Origin: Nemertoderma westbladi
Taxonomy: Eukaryota > Xenacoelomorpha > Nemertodermatida > Nemertodermatidae
Length of the DNA stretch: 27,945 nucleotides
NCBI GenBank assembly: GCA_032718475.1
Contig: JAUCBJ010005243.1
Span: 1-27,945 of the forward strand
Direction of reading: 5' to 3'
Part shown: positions 1 through 9,337 of the stretch, one piece after another
Numbering within the stretch: the first letter of the stretch is position 1
How the letters are laid out: every line of letters begins with the position of its first letter
Notes under the pieces: generated by a model
Database searches by the model: none
The model's input: the letters and a program-made list of their open reading frames with translations, nothing else
Told to the model about the DNA's origin: nothing
Made by a program: the position numbers and the translations under genes

Positions 1-966
1 GACAGTACCACTGTCAGACTGTTGGCCTTTACTGCCGTACCGGTACGGTACGTAGGTTATTGTTAGATGTCCGCCTGTCGGACCGTAATTGATAATATAC
101 TGTAGCCTATTTAATTTTGTGTCACTTATTCCATTAGACCATTACTACTTTATTAGTTTTAGACTGTTTTATATATTTTATTTTGGAGTTAAACTGATTT
201 ACTAGACTGTCTGGTTCTGCCTCCTCCCACTACATTAATAATTCTCGATGTAAGCTTGGATATCAACAATATACAGTATATACTGTACATCAATATATGA
301 AATAGGTTGTTATATTATATTTATATTAATTAAATCATAAAACAATAAGTCACAACCCAATCTGTAACTAACTAAAACTAAACAGTATAGTCTTCAAACC
401 CATCGAACTACAATTCGTCATCGCTGGTGTCATCAGCATTAGTCAAATGACCCAGAGCGTCGTCATCTCCTATGGTTACATCGTCCTACGTCGCCACAAC
501 ACAGAAGGATTGTCGAATTGCCCTTTTCTCTGAAGACTCCGTCTTTGTGATCGACTGTAGGCGACGGTTGTACGCAATAACCATAAGTTTGTTAATTCAT
601 GTGGGACCTTCATAAACTTCCTACCCGCTTCATAAAATAGGCCCCAGGTACCCACTCATCACACCCCCCCCCCCCCAAAGCCACCCCCTGCATTGTTCAA
701 TTAAAAAAAATTCGAAAAATTTAAATAATTCATTATATTTCATAAAAAATTCAAAAAATTGAAAAGTTTAATGGGTAATTTTCTGTATCATGAATTTTTT
801 AAACCCTAGTCATATCGATTTTAATTTTAAAAAAATGCTGATGCCGCCTACTGTAATACATACTGTACTAATACATACTGTAGCACCTGCGCTCAATTTT
901 ACTTCGCTGAAATTTATCGTTTTCTAACATTAAAAAATGGAAAGTAGAAAAATTATAGGAAAAAAG
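1..966. other. AT-rich non-coding stretch, probably PCF11 intron or upstream flank
   Basis: No convincing exon was seen on the + strand. Present are a nested palindrome around GTACCGGTAC near position 48, a C-run at 665-677 and several TACTGTA words. On the - strand, about 417-590 reads as a short coding-like stretch with one internal stop and an acidic end (…NADDTSDDEL then stop). It could be the C-terminus of a decayed gene or transposase, but I could not assign it. Confidence 0.4.
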
Positions 967-1011
967 AGAAAGAGGAAAATAAAACCTGAAGGGTTTTATT
1001 TTCCTCTTTCT
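967..1011. repeat. Perfect 20-bp inverted repeat with 5-nt loop
   Basis: The left arm 967-986 (AGAAAGAGGAAAATAAAACC) is the exact reverse complement of 992-1011. The loop is 987-991. The left arm is almost entirely purine, so the element is also an asymmetric polypurine/polypyrimidine hairpin. The stem is too short for a typical pre-miRNA. It may be a remnant of a small fold-back element. Confidence 0.85.
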
Positions 1012-1679
1012 ACTCTACTGTATCACATCCATAACTATCAAACTCCACGAGACCGAGACGAATATGTAAACTATTTGGTAGGTAATCCATAAAAGTACTA
1101 AAAAATGAGGGAAGCAACTCTTTATCTCATTTTAACTTGTGTGGTGGTTCCTTTTTCTCCTTTATTTTAACTTTTGTGGTCCCCATTTCCCCTTTCTTTT
1201 TCTTGAATTTTGGGTTCCTTTTATGTGAAATTTGCCGCTGGGAGGGGTGTAACTACTGAAACCACTAAACACTACTTCCTATCAGCACTACTTAAACTAT
1301 CAGACTAAAGATTGCACATAATGTACATGTACCGGTACCAAGGCCGAATAGATAATAGGTTATGCAGCCAAAATTCAGCCTTCTGACTAGAGGGTTGAAG
1401 TGTTTATAAGTGAAATACGATAGCAAAGGTAAACAAAACTGGTTTTCTATGGTTTTCGAGGGCGCTGAATTCGTTTTTACAACATTAGAAGCGTGAATAA
1501 ATAAATTTCTTTATGTACTCCTATTTTTTTTATTGTTAATTTTATAGTTCCTCTGTATTTCTCGTTTATTTGAATGTTTAATGTAAAATTTAGAAAAATT
1601 TTAATGTAAAATCTTCAAAAAAATTCGGATTTAATTTTTAAATGTTAAATTAATAATTAAATTAAAGCGAAATTAATGT
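1012..1679. other. AT-rich non-coding stretch
   Basis: T-rich and A-rich low-complexity sequence with homopolymer A/T tracts. No open frame with recognisable protein similarity and no repeat unit was seen. Confidence 0.5.
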
Positions 1680-2609
1680 TTACGAGGTTAGCTTTGTAAT
1701 CTTCCTAATCTTCTGTTTATCTCTTTGTTTATCAGGAGATCGAAAATTGGTTATGCAATTTAGTAGTGTGTTCAATTTCACCATTTTAGCCTTGTGTGGA
1801 AAATCCCCTTGGCAGTGCAGTGAGTTGTCAGCTGAATTGAGTCTATTAATATTAAACCTCCCATTGATTAACTTCCATTAAAAAGGCGTAAACATACAAT
1901 GCCAGTTTAAAGAACTTGTTTGCAAACGTTAGTCTGCCACGATTTAAAACATCTACTGTAAATATAGTGAATTATCCAATATCATTTGTCGCAGAGCTAA
2001 CAGCAGGGCATTTTTGCGCTACAAAACCACAAACATAATACAAAGTCATTCGTTCGTCATCGCTTATCCTGTCCTGAAGGTTATCTAGATTATCCAACAC
2101 AACTAACTGCCTCTTCTTCGGTAATAGTTACGGTAGCATGTTGCACCTACTGTATCACATGAATGGGCATCATTAGATGAAGGCTTGCTGGCGATATCCA
2201 TATCGATAGCCAATCTGGTTCTGTCAATTCGGTGTGCATGTTCAACTTGAGCATATGGGAAATAAAATAATTACAGCCTGCAGCTTGGCGAAAATGACCA
2301 TACAATGCTTCGAGATCATCCTGCAGAAAAAAGAGGAAAGGACATATTTGTGCTTGTAAACTTTTGTCGTTGAGAGTAGATGCTTCGTGATATCAACAAG
2401 ACATTAGAGGTTCTATAGACAGAAGTGCTGGTTTCATAGGTTAACTGATGGACACGCTGTTCTCTTGGACGACAACCCATGAACAAAGCTAGGTCTCCGA
2501 ACTTCTGTAAAAAGTCAAAACGTGAATCATCGAGTAAAGCAAAGGGTGCACGTTCAGGATCTAATGAATGTTTCTCTCCAAATGTGGTTTGCACATTCAT
2601 AATAAGGGG

Positions 2610-2992
2610 GAGGGGGTTAGCACTATTTTAACACAGCAATGAAAAGTGTAATAGGGCTAGGCTTTGTCCAAATTGAATAATTTTGTATTACAGTTAATAC
2701 AGTTATATTTTGACCGACAGACTGTCAGGCATACAGACAGAAACGACGAGGCCAAACTTGAATAATGGCAAGAAATGTAGTCACCGACCACGAAAACCCA
2801 TATGGGGAATTTTTCAGACAGATAGAATGCTCTTTATTGACGGACAGACATACTGACGGACACAGTAAAATGGTGAGACAGCCATATCTCGGAGATAAGT
2901 AAGACTTATCTTACTAAACGGTTATCAAAAATTTGGAATATTGATAAAAAATCTGCTCTAGATTAAATAAATAAAAAAAAATTTTTAAAAAA
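2610..2992. other. Insertion-like spacer inside the transposase relic
   Basis: This separates the KMNVKLALKVFSD block from the block starting near NVQTTFGEKHS. It holds short GACAGACGGACA-type words (about 2715-2870) and AT-rich sequence ending at a poly-C tract. It could be an old intron of the transposase or a later insertion. I see no element ends. Confidence 0.35.
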
Positions 2993-3008
2993 TTATTGAA
3001 ATAGCGCT

Positions 3009-3034
3009 ACCCCCCCCCCCCCCCCCCCCCCCCC
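3009..3034. repeat. Poly-C homopolymer tract
   Basis: About 26 consecutive C residues, followed by a C/A-rich stretch. It lies in the decayed transposase, where it would read as poly-Gly on the - strand. Its exact length is likely unstable or uncertain in an assembly. Confidence 0.9.
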
Positions 3035-3421
3035 ACACCCCACCTTTAGTAAATCAGCTGTTGCTTTACGATCAACAATATTCGATGAAGCAGAGTAGGT
3101 TGTCAAAGCCGTAACGGTTTTATCTGAAAAAACTTTGAGAGCCAGTTTAACATTCATCTTCTCAATATTCGTTGGAGCAACAGACCTTGCAGTTAATGTT
3201 GAAAGCTTTAAGGCAGCTTCTTGTTCACTCCATTGCAACTCAGTTAAATCGCGCCACCTTGCTGTAAAAGTTTCATCCACTGAACCATCAATTTTATAGT
3301 AGTCAAGTTGCTGTATAATTTCTGATACAAAGTTGTTGTGGATGTTTATAAATCCATGAACGGGGTCGGGCATCAGGAAGAAAGGTGGTAATGTCACAAA
3401 TCCGTACCCTTGGATATAATT

Positions 3422-4052
3422 TATTTGCTCGAAAACAGGTCTCTGAGAAAAGACTCAGATTTTTTTTTAAAATTCAGTTACTAGTCGGTCTCTGTGGGAA
3501 AACACTTTGATATTTTCGGGAAGTTTGGGATTTCGGGAAAAAAATTTAAATTATTTTTTCAAAACTGTTTTATATTTTTTTTTACCGTATCAGGTAATTT
3601 CGCGATTCAGCATCAGTGGCAGCATTTTTTATATATAATATTGAGTTGGAAATACAACCAACCGGTTGTATTAGAAGTATGATCTACTATGCTAATGATC
3701 TGGATTTAATGTTGAAACATTTGGATGGTGATAAATGACTACGGTACTCAACGATATCTAGAACTGGCACCACCCAGTATACTAAATTACAATCCTGACG
3801 GTATACTTCGATACCACCAGAAGGTCATTATCCGTCTGTGTGTTGTGTGTTCAGCCGTTGGATGACCATATTATGTTGACATCTGCTACCTGGGATCTTG
3901 GATTTTTAGTGAAAAACTCAAGACAAGACATGTTCTAATAAGCAAGACATATTCTGCATTGAATAAGCTATCACTCTGGTATGGAAATCAATTAACCAGA
4001 AAATAATTAAAATATTAAATAATATTTAAAAGTTGTAAATGTTTTATTGCAG
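3422..4052 (+). other. PCF11 intron, 3' part
   Basis: Non-coding and AT-rich. It ends in the acceptor TTTTATTGCAG at 4042-4052. The residues expected just before the finger in PCF11 are not encoded here, so the preceding exon is farther upstream or outside the window. The intron phase is 2: the exon's first base is the third base of a codon. Confidence 0.6.
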
Positions 4053-4182
4053 TCGTCACCAAGGTGTCATTCATAGGTTATACACCGGTATCCAATGCAA
4101 CTCGTGTGGCGTTCGATTTCTTATTGCCGAGACAGATCGCTACGCAGCACATCTCGATTGGCATTTCCGGTTTAATCGTAAA
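4053..4182 (+). CDS. PCF11: PCF11 exon encoding zinc finger 1 (partial gene)
   Basis: Encodes RHQGVIHRLYTGIQCNSC followed by GVRFLIAETDRYAAHLDWHF, ending FRFNRK. This closely matches the first C-terminal zinc finger of metazoan PCF11, whose human form has the same VI-RLYTGIQC and HLDWH landmarks. Ligands are visible as C-x2-C-x14-H-x3-H. PCF11 is a subunit of cleavage factor II. It binds Clp1 and the RNA polymerase II CTD and acts in 3'-end cleavage and transcription termination in the nucleus. The exon is bounded by TTGCAG and the donor AAA|GTAAGT, entering in phase 2 and leaving in phase 0. The N-terminal CTD-interaction domain is not in this window. An apparent ATG at 4039 lies upstream of the splice site and is not a real start. 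Confidence 0.95.
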
Positions 4183-5044
4183 GTAAGTTTATTTAAATAC
4201 TTAATAAACTTTTGTAGGTTTATTTGTTTGCAAAAATTCAAAATATGTAGTTCTATACAAGAAAGGATACCTGAGCTCTAAAATTGAAACTGAGGTAATT
4301 ACAGTTTAAAAAAAAATTTTTATGAAATTCTGAGCTAAAATTTGACGAAGATTTAGAATATTAAAAACGAGGAGTTAACTGGATCTGCTAGTATTCCGTC
4401 TGTCTTTCTACTGAATCTAGGCTGTTTAACAGACCAACAGCAGTAAACAAACAATTTTAAGGAGAATTTTCTCTAATTCTGAAAATCTACTATTAACAAG
4501 GTACCATTATTAGTTTAATTTAATTCTGCGAATATTTGACCAATTTAGGTGTGTTTTTTTCACTATGCTACCAACAAATGTCTTGATCATATTATCAACC
4601 CTAACTTAAATTTCGAAAAAATAAGGTTAAGATCACTCTCTCATGAAAGGTCCCTTTTACTGAAATTGTTAAAATTGTAAAATTAGCTGACAATGTTAGT
4701 TTATGCACTTCCTACATTATTTACTAAGATTGCGAACTAATTAGGATTAACTTATCACTATATTGAATCCTGTATTTGTGCACCGGTACCATGATACTAT
4801 ATATCCATGATTAGATATTATTGGGACCATCGCGATGACTGTTTAATTCTGTAATAAACATAAAAAGCATTCAGTGAAACGTTTCAGTTTGCTATGATCG
4901 ACTGTTAGTATTGGAAAATCTGGCCAGTGTAGATGTATTCCAGGTCATTAGTATACCGGTGGGTGGGTACGCAACGCACTGTCACAATGTTTCGCAACGA
5001 ATCAATAATGCACTTACTTTTCAACCAATTCAATTACATCTTAG
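4183..5044 (+). other. PCF11 intron
   Basis: 862 bp, from GTAAGT at 4183 to ACATCTTAG at 5044. AT-rich, with no recognisable element inside. An open frame at 4911-5174 overlaps the next exon in the wrong frame. Confidence 0.85.
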
Positions 5045-5239
5045 GAGAAGGAGGGGACCCTTGATAAATCTCAAAAATGGTATTACTCGCTATCTGATTG
5101 GCTACTGTACCATGAGACTACTGCAGAGGAGAGGGACCAGCAGCCAATGGGAGTCGTTATGGAAAGCGAAATGACTGACAGCAATGCGAATGACGGAAGT
5201 CTATACTGTCCGATAGATGTGAATGTAGAGGGGGACGAG
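5045..5239 (+). CDS. PCF11: PCF11 exon with Clp1-contact region
   Basis: 65 codons, phase 0 on both sides. It starts EKEGTLDKSQKWYYSLSDW and ends DVNVEGDE before the donor GTAAGT. The preceding exon ends NRK, so the joined reading NRK-EKEG matches the human NRTEKD order. The KWYYSLSDW block matches RRWYYSLTDW of vertebrate PCF11. In yeast Pcf11 the stretch between the two zinc fingers, with its conserved tryptophans, is the Clp1-binding surface. The linker length (about 65 residues) matches the family. Its acidic, divergent second half is normal for this region. Confidence 0.95.
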
Positions 5240-5566
5240 GTAAGTGTCAGACTGCCACGAGCGTTGGGTTTTATGGCATTCAAATATTTGCCAGTCGCGA
5301 TTTGGATTGCTACGTTTTGATCTTAAACCCAAATGATAAGTCAAGCCCATCTCTCTGCCAAGTGCCAACTGAGCTAGGGTACTAGGCAATGATAGAAAGT
5401 AACTTTATATCACCAATTTCATGAAATATACATATCTTACTTTTTATAGAAATAAAGTAATACTAGTGCTAGAAAGCATTACTTTTTGTTCACCACAAGT
5501 AATTATATTATTTAAGTGATTTTTAATGAAATTTATTATTATTTTATTTTATTTGCAATTTTTTAG
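5240..5566 (+). other. PCF11 intron
   Basis: 327 bp between the donor GAG|GTAAGT and the acceptor CAATTTTTTAG. It is T-rich towards the acceptor. Nothing else was noted. Confidence 0.9.
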
Positions 5567-5689
5567 AACTGTAGCATGTGTGCCGAAGAGTTCGAGCAGG
5601 TGTTTGACAACCAATCAGAGAACTGGATCTTGAGGGACGCAATGAGAGTCGATGGGAATACTTACCATCCCCAATGTTACACTGATAGT
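5567..5689 (+). CDS. PCF11: PCF11 exon encoding zinc finger 2
   Basis: 41 codons, phase 0 at both ends. It reads NCSMCAEEFEQVFDNQSENW, then ILRDAMRVDGNTYHPQCYTDS. It matches the second PCF11 zinc finger (CEICQEQFEQ… VDGKIYHPSCYED in human). Ligands are C-x2-C and H-x2-C (HPQC), a CCHC finger. The acceptor is TTTTTTAG and the donor AGT|GTAAGT. Together with the two previous exons this fixes the gene identity. There are no frameshifts or stops. Confidence 0.95.
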
Positions 5690-6566
5690 GTAAGTTACAT
5701 CCCATAGACTTAGGAAACGGGTAGCTAGAATAAGTAAGTGTGCTTCACATTGTTTATAAGATTGTTTCCGCTGTTGGGTTAGGGTTTTTTGTATGACGAG
5801 CGATGAATTAAGCGAATTCAGGTGCCGCTGTCCTTATGTATGTCCGTATGTCTGTCGCCTACTTTTGAAGGCTAATAACTTTGTACACAAGTAGTCTGTC
5901 GATGGTCTGACATGTACATTTCGTGCGGGGGCTCAGAAGTTCTCCGCAGTCTTACGGCAGAGGGCGGCTATGCAACGGTTTAAATTCTGGTACCCGTATG
6001 CTATAGCATGCTTCGTCAAGACCACACGAACTTGTTGTGGGGCGAACCACGAAAGTAAACGAGCTTAGCATCCAGGTACCACTGACTGAATCGGTGTATC
6101 TGTGATTCTTTTGTTCTGTTGAGACCAATATTTGAACATTAATAACTCCCATCAATCCCCAATAAAATCTAACCAAACTGGTACACATGTTGTTTGTCAA
6201 AAGTTTAGAAATTTTCCCAGTTGAATTTGCGTGTGGCCTTCGAGAAGCTAATATAAAAGCAGTTAATTAGTTAATTAAGTTGATTGCGTTAGAAAACAGC
6301 ATTTTTCTGCAGCCTTTTAATCGATAATAATTATTTTATAGTATAAGATTTAAATAATTGTTCTTAAAAATTATACAGCTGCAATCCCCATACCCCATAC
6401 CATTATAGTTTTTAATTGGTTCAAGTTGCTTTAATGTGTCTTTAATAATTATTGATCTAAACGTAATTAAAACGGCACAATTATTGAATACAATTTATTT
6501 AATACAATTAATTGAATGCATTTAATCCCCCTCATTATTGATCAACATTATCTAGTCACTGGTAGG
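5690..6566 (+). other. PCF11 last intron, 5' part
   Basis: 877 bp of non-coding sequence before the fold-back element. It includes GTATGTCCGTATGTCTGTCG-like words near 5833, similar in style to words at 2715-2870, and an AT-rich stretch after 6240. An 82-codon frame on the - strand (5952-6200) has no recognisable similarity. Confidence 0.6.
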
Positions 6567-7408
6567 GTGCAATCTACGCCCGCGTACACCCTTCGCCCGC
6601 GTACAACCTTCGCCCGCGTCCAATCTTCGCCCGCGTACAACCTTCGTCCGGGGGAAACCTTCGCCCGCAAGGCAATCTTCGCCCGCGAGCAACCTTCGCC
6701 CAATAAGGTTTGTGTTAGTAACCATTTTAGTTGCAAATTGAGGGAAAGGAGCAGGTTACAGAGACGGCTTTTTCTATCCAAAACAATAATAGTTTATTGG
6801 GCGATGGTTGCTCGCGGGCGAAGGTTTCCGCCGGGCGATAGTTGCTCATTTTGAGGGCGAAGATTGTTCCGGGCGAAGCTTCCTCGCGGGCGAAGCTTTC
6901 TCGCGGGCGAAGCGTTCTCGCGGGCGAAGCTTTCTCGCGGGCGAAGCTTTCTCGGGGCGAAGCTTTCTCGCTGGCGAAGCTTTCTCGCGGGCGAAGCTTT
7001 CTCGCGGGCGAAGCTTTCTCGCGGGCGAAGCTTTCTCGGGGCGAAGCTTTCTCGCGGCGAAGCTTTCTCGCGGGCGAAGCTTTCTCGCGGGCGAAGCTTT
7101 CTCGGGGCGAAGCTTTCTCGCGGGCGAAGCTTTCTCGCGGGCGAAGCTTTCTCGCGGGCGAAGCTTTCTCGCGGGCGAAGCTTTCTCGGGGCGAAGCTTT
7201 CTCGCGGGCGAAGCTTTCTCGCGGGCGAAGTTTTCTCGCGGGCGAAGCTTTCTCGGGGCGAAGCTTTCTTGCGGGCGAAGTTTTCTCGCGGGCGAAGCTT
7301 TCTCGCGGGCGAAGCTTTCTCGGGGCGAAGCTTTCTCGCGGGCGAAGCTTTCTCGGGGCGAAGCTTTCTCGCGGGCGAAGCTTTCTCGGGGCGAACCTTC
7401 TATTGCAC
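6567..7408. mobile_element. Fold-back-like element built of inverted 17-bp tandem repeats
   Basis: The outer ends are GTGCAAT (6567-6573) and its complement ATTGCAC (7402-7408). The left arm (to 6706) is tandem units of the type CTTCGCCCGCG plus six bases. The right arm (from 6794) is the same unit in reverse, CTTTCTCGCGGGCGAAG, with 16-bp variants lacking one base (CTCGGGGCGAAG). The inner arm ends 6681-6706 and 6794-6819 are complementary at 25 of 26 positions. A unique 87-bp spacer separates them. The arms are unequal (about 140 and 615 bp), as in fold-back (FB) elements, whose TIRs are arrays of short repeats. No clear target duplication and no coding capacity was seen. Long open frames through the arms are artefacts of a repeat without stops. 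Confidence 0.7.
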
Positions 7409-7473
7409 ATAAAATTGAGTAATTTTTAGTATCACTTGCGTGGCTAGTTAAAGATTATTATATTTTTTTGTAG
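7409..7473 (+). other. Acceptor region of the last PCF11 intron
   Basis: 65 bp between the fold-back element and the acceptor TTTTTTTGTAG at 7463-7473. The polypyrimidine tract is short (T7 then G). Confidence 0.8.
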
Positions 7474-8538
7474 GTGTCGCTTTCACAGTTATCAACAGAA
7501 TTGCGAGAAGTTGATGGTGATGCGGAAACCGGGATATCCGATTCTATAACTGAGGAAACGAAAGTGCAAAACCAGACAGAAATAAAAGAAGAGAACATTT
7601 CTACAAATTCTAATGAAGAATCTACTGAGATTCCTGCCTCCGAAGTCCCTTCGGATCAACTTGAACCTACGAAGCCCTGCAGTGCTGCCGGTACAATCGA
7701 TTTAGTTAACCTCTTCCAGAATAAAGATAGTATACTGAAGGCACAAGAGGAGAAGTTAAACAAAGCTCCGCTGCCCTGTTCTACGGAGCCACCTAAATTA
7801 CAGTCAAAGACTGATTCTAAAGCAACCTCGGAATTCATTAAAATACCCGCCAACAAGTCCTATGGAGTATCGCATAACATTGCTAGAGCGATGCATTTAG
7901 AAGCGGAGTGGACCAGGGCTTTAGCTGAATTAAAAGGATCAAATACACCTAAATCGAATTTATCGACTGAGGGGGAAACACATTTACATGGAGCAGGCGA
8001 AAGTGAAAATAATATTGTAGCAAGTGTTGATGGCATGGAACAAAATGTCGCTGTTACTCAAAGTGAAAAGGGAACAATCCTTGATACCAAGACAACAGCA
8101 GTCGCTATAGACGAACTGGAGAAACCACCTGTCGGTGATGTGTGTGCTACAACTGGGATGGAAGAAGAATTGGAGGCATCTAAAGAGTCCCTAATCCCTG
8201 TTACTACATCAGATGCAGCTACTTGTGTCTCCGATTATACATCTATTTCTTCCAAAGAATTACCAGTTGATGATAAAACATTCAACAAAAGTACATGTAG
8301 TGAAGTAAATGTGAGTGCCCGTAGCGCCAAAGACGAATGGACTCTGGCGTCCACAACTGCTCAGAAATCGCCGGACGAAAAACAGGAACTTATTTCAAGG
8401 GAAGTCCACAGTGACGCAACCGTTACGGTTGTTCAAACTCATGTGATTCCGATTCTCTCGACAGCGGTGAGTATAAAAATAGAATCATCAGATAACGACG
8501 TTCCTGTAATATCGCAACCATTTGTTTCCATATATTAA
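7474..8538 (+). CDS. PCF11: PCF11 terminal exon, long acidic C-terminal tail
   Basis: 354 codons then TAA at 8536-8538. Phase 0 entry is consistent with the previous exon. The first codon is GTG (Val), an internal residue and not a start. The sequence is low in aromatic residues and rich in E, S, T and D. A short denser part reads GTIDLVNLFQNKDSILKAQ and another SHNIARAMHLEAEWTRALAE, which look helical. Human PCF11 has only about 75 residues after zinc finger 2, so this tail is several times longer. IKEE near the start and IKIE near the end fit the SUMO consensus (hydrophobic-K-x-E). The human tail also has such sites (VKEE, IKTE). Assignment to PCF11 rests on strand, phase and position. A small unseen exon in between is possible. 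Confidence 0.85.
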   Translation: MSLSQLSTELREVDGDAETGISDSITEETKVQNQTEIKEENISTNSNEESTEIPASEVPSDQLEPTKPCSAAGTIDLVNLFQNKDSILKAQEEKLNKAPLPCSTEPPKLQSKTDSKATSEFIKIPANKSYGVSHNIARAMHLEAEWTRALAELKGSNTPKSNLSTEGETHLHGAGESENNIVASVDGMEQNVAVTQSEKGTILDTKTTAVAIDELEKPPVGDVCATTGMEEELEASKESLIPVTTSDAATCVSDYTSISSKELPVDDKTFNKSTCSEVNVSARSAKDEWTLASTTAQKSPDEKQELISREVHSDATVTVVQTHVIPILSTAVSIKIESSDNDVPVISQPFVSIY

Positions 8539-8575
8539 AAAATATAAACTCAAGAAATATAAAAAAGATAATGGT

Positions 8576-8612
8576 TGTAAATCATTATTAAAGAACTCAC
8601 ACCGTTTTTGTC
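8576..8612 (+). promoter_or_regulatory. Probable PCF11 polyadenylation signal
   Basis: About 40 nt after the stop codon, TGTA (8576-8579, CFIm-type UGUA) precedes ATTAAA (8587-8592), and a U/G-rich GTTTTTGTCC follows at 8604. This gives a 3' UTR of roughly 70-80 nt. ATTAAA is the commonest variant of AATAAA. No AATAAA is nearer. Confidence 0.55.
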
Positions 8613-8806
8613 CAGTCACCCTCCTGTAATCAAGGCCCTGACCTCCCACCCAAACTTATTACGGATTATTTGAAAGATTCCTTGATGTCTTTAAGCATTC
8701 ACATCCGCAAAGGCTTATTTTAGCACCATTCTCTTAAGATATCCCAATTGTTATTCGGCTTGGAACTCGTTCCAAGCTTCGTTATGGAACACATTGATGA
8801 TGAGGT
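8613..8806. other. Intergenic sequence after PCF11
   Basis: Unique sequence with no recognisable feature. It leads into the 18-bp minisatellite. Confidence 0.5.
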
Positions 8807-9058
8807 GGCTCGGTAATATAGGGTGGCTCGGTAATATAGGGTGGCTCGGTATTATAGGGTTGCGCAGTAATATAGGGTGGCTCGGTGATATAGGGTGGCT
8901 CGGTAATATAGGGTGGCTCGGTAATATAGGGTGGCTCGGTGGCTCGGTAATATAGGGTGGCTCGGTATTATAGGGTGGTGGCTCGGTAATATAGGGTGGT
9001 TCGGTAATATAGGGTGGCTCGGTGGCTCGGTAATATAGGGTGGTGTCTCGGTAATATA
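8807..9058. repeat. 18-bp minisatellite, left block
   Basis: The unit is GGTGGCTCGGTAATATAG with point variants (ATTATAG, GATATAG) and internal duplications of GGTGGCTC. A - strand open frame (Thr-Glu-Pro-Pro-Tyr repeats) is an artefact of an 18-bp unit without stops. Confidence 0.9.
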
Positions 9059-9065
9059 ATAGAAA

Positions 9066-9337
9066 GGCGGTGTAGCTCATTTGGTTTAGCGCCGGGCCTG
9101 CAATCTATTGGTTGTAGGTTCATTCCCGCCAGGATCCACTCAGCCTTTCATCCACTGGGGTCGATAAAATGAGTACCAGTTAAATAACTGGGAGCAAATC
9201 CTGGGATAGGACTAGCGCCCACCCCTACCCTCGGGTAGCAGATAGGAGTAGCGCCCACCCCTACCCTCGGGTAGCAGCTATCGAAAGAGGAGCCTTCGTG
9301 TCGCCTCCGGCTTCGGCCGACTGTTTGCTTGCTTTTG
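9066..9337 (+). mobile_element. tRNA-derived SINE with a conserved core
   Basis: The A-box-like TAGCTCATTTGG is at 9073-9084 and the B-box-like GGTTCATTCC at 9117-9126 (one base short of GGTTCGATTCC). The core after the tRNA part contains GGGGTCGATAAAATGAGTAC, a string shared by several metazoan tRNA-SINE families. The 3' part contains two copies, offset by 36 bp, of a stretch starting GCGCCCACCCCTACCCTCGG (9215 and 9251). The 3' end is TTTGCTTGCTTTTG. CGGTAATATA occurs on both sides (9049-9058 and 9338-9347) but is also part of the host repeat, so it does not prove a target duplication. Confidence 0.85.

Larger units (their letters stand above)
1680..3421 (-). pseudogene. Decayed P-element-type (THAP9-like) transposase
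   Basis: Read on the - strand, blocks occur in the order expected of a P-superfamily transposase. About 3370-3325 has PDPVHGFINIHNNF (compare DPxHxxKNxRNN). About 3180-3095 has TNIEKMNVKLALKVFSD (compare F-KM-V--A-QV-S). 2600-2316 carries ERAPFALLDDSRFDFLQKF and LTYETSTSVYRTSNVLL. 2320-2270 gives QDDLEALYGHFRQAAG (compare QDxLExxFGxxR). 2065-2005 gives RMTLYYVCGFVAQK (compare YIAGYVARK). About 1950-1900 gives LNRGRLTF. 1735-1680 gives KQKIRKITKLTS then stop. The frame shifts between blocks, one shift being in a T-run near 2323, and stops interrupt it. A poly-C tract (3009-3034) and about 400 bp of unrelated sequence separate two blocks. No N-terminal THAP finger was found. This is an inactive relic. 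Confidence is high for the family and low for exact ends. Confidence 0.8.

Noticed and set aside
5952-6200. 82-codon antisense frame inside a PCF11 intron
   Set aside because: No family match, no splice support and ordinary chance length.
6727-7429. Four long overlapping open frames on both strands (182-227 codons)
   Set aside because: They run through the 17/16-bp repeat arms, which lack stop codons in any frame. They are periodic artefacts, not genes.
8751-9080. 109-codon antisense frame with ITEPPY repeats
   Set aside because: An 18-bp minisatellite read in frame; its period is a multiple of three and contains no stops.
9066-9140. A functional tRNA gene
   Set aside because: A and B boxes are present, but the B box lacks a base, no acceptor stem closes, and a SINE core follows directly.
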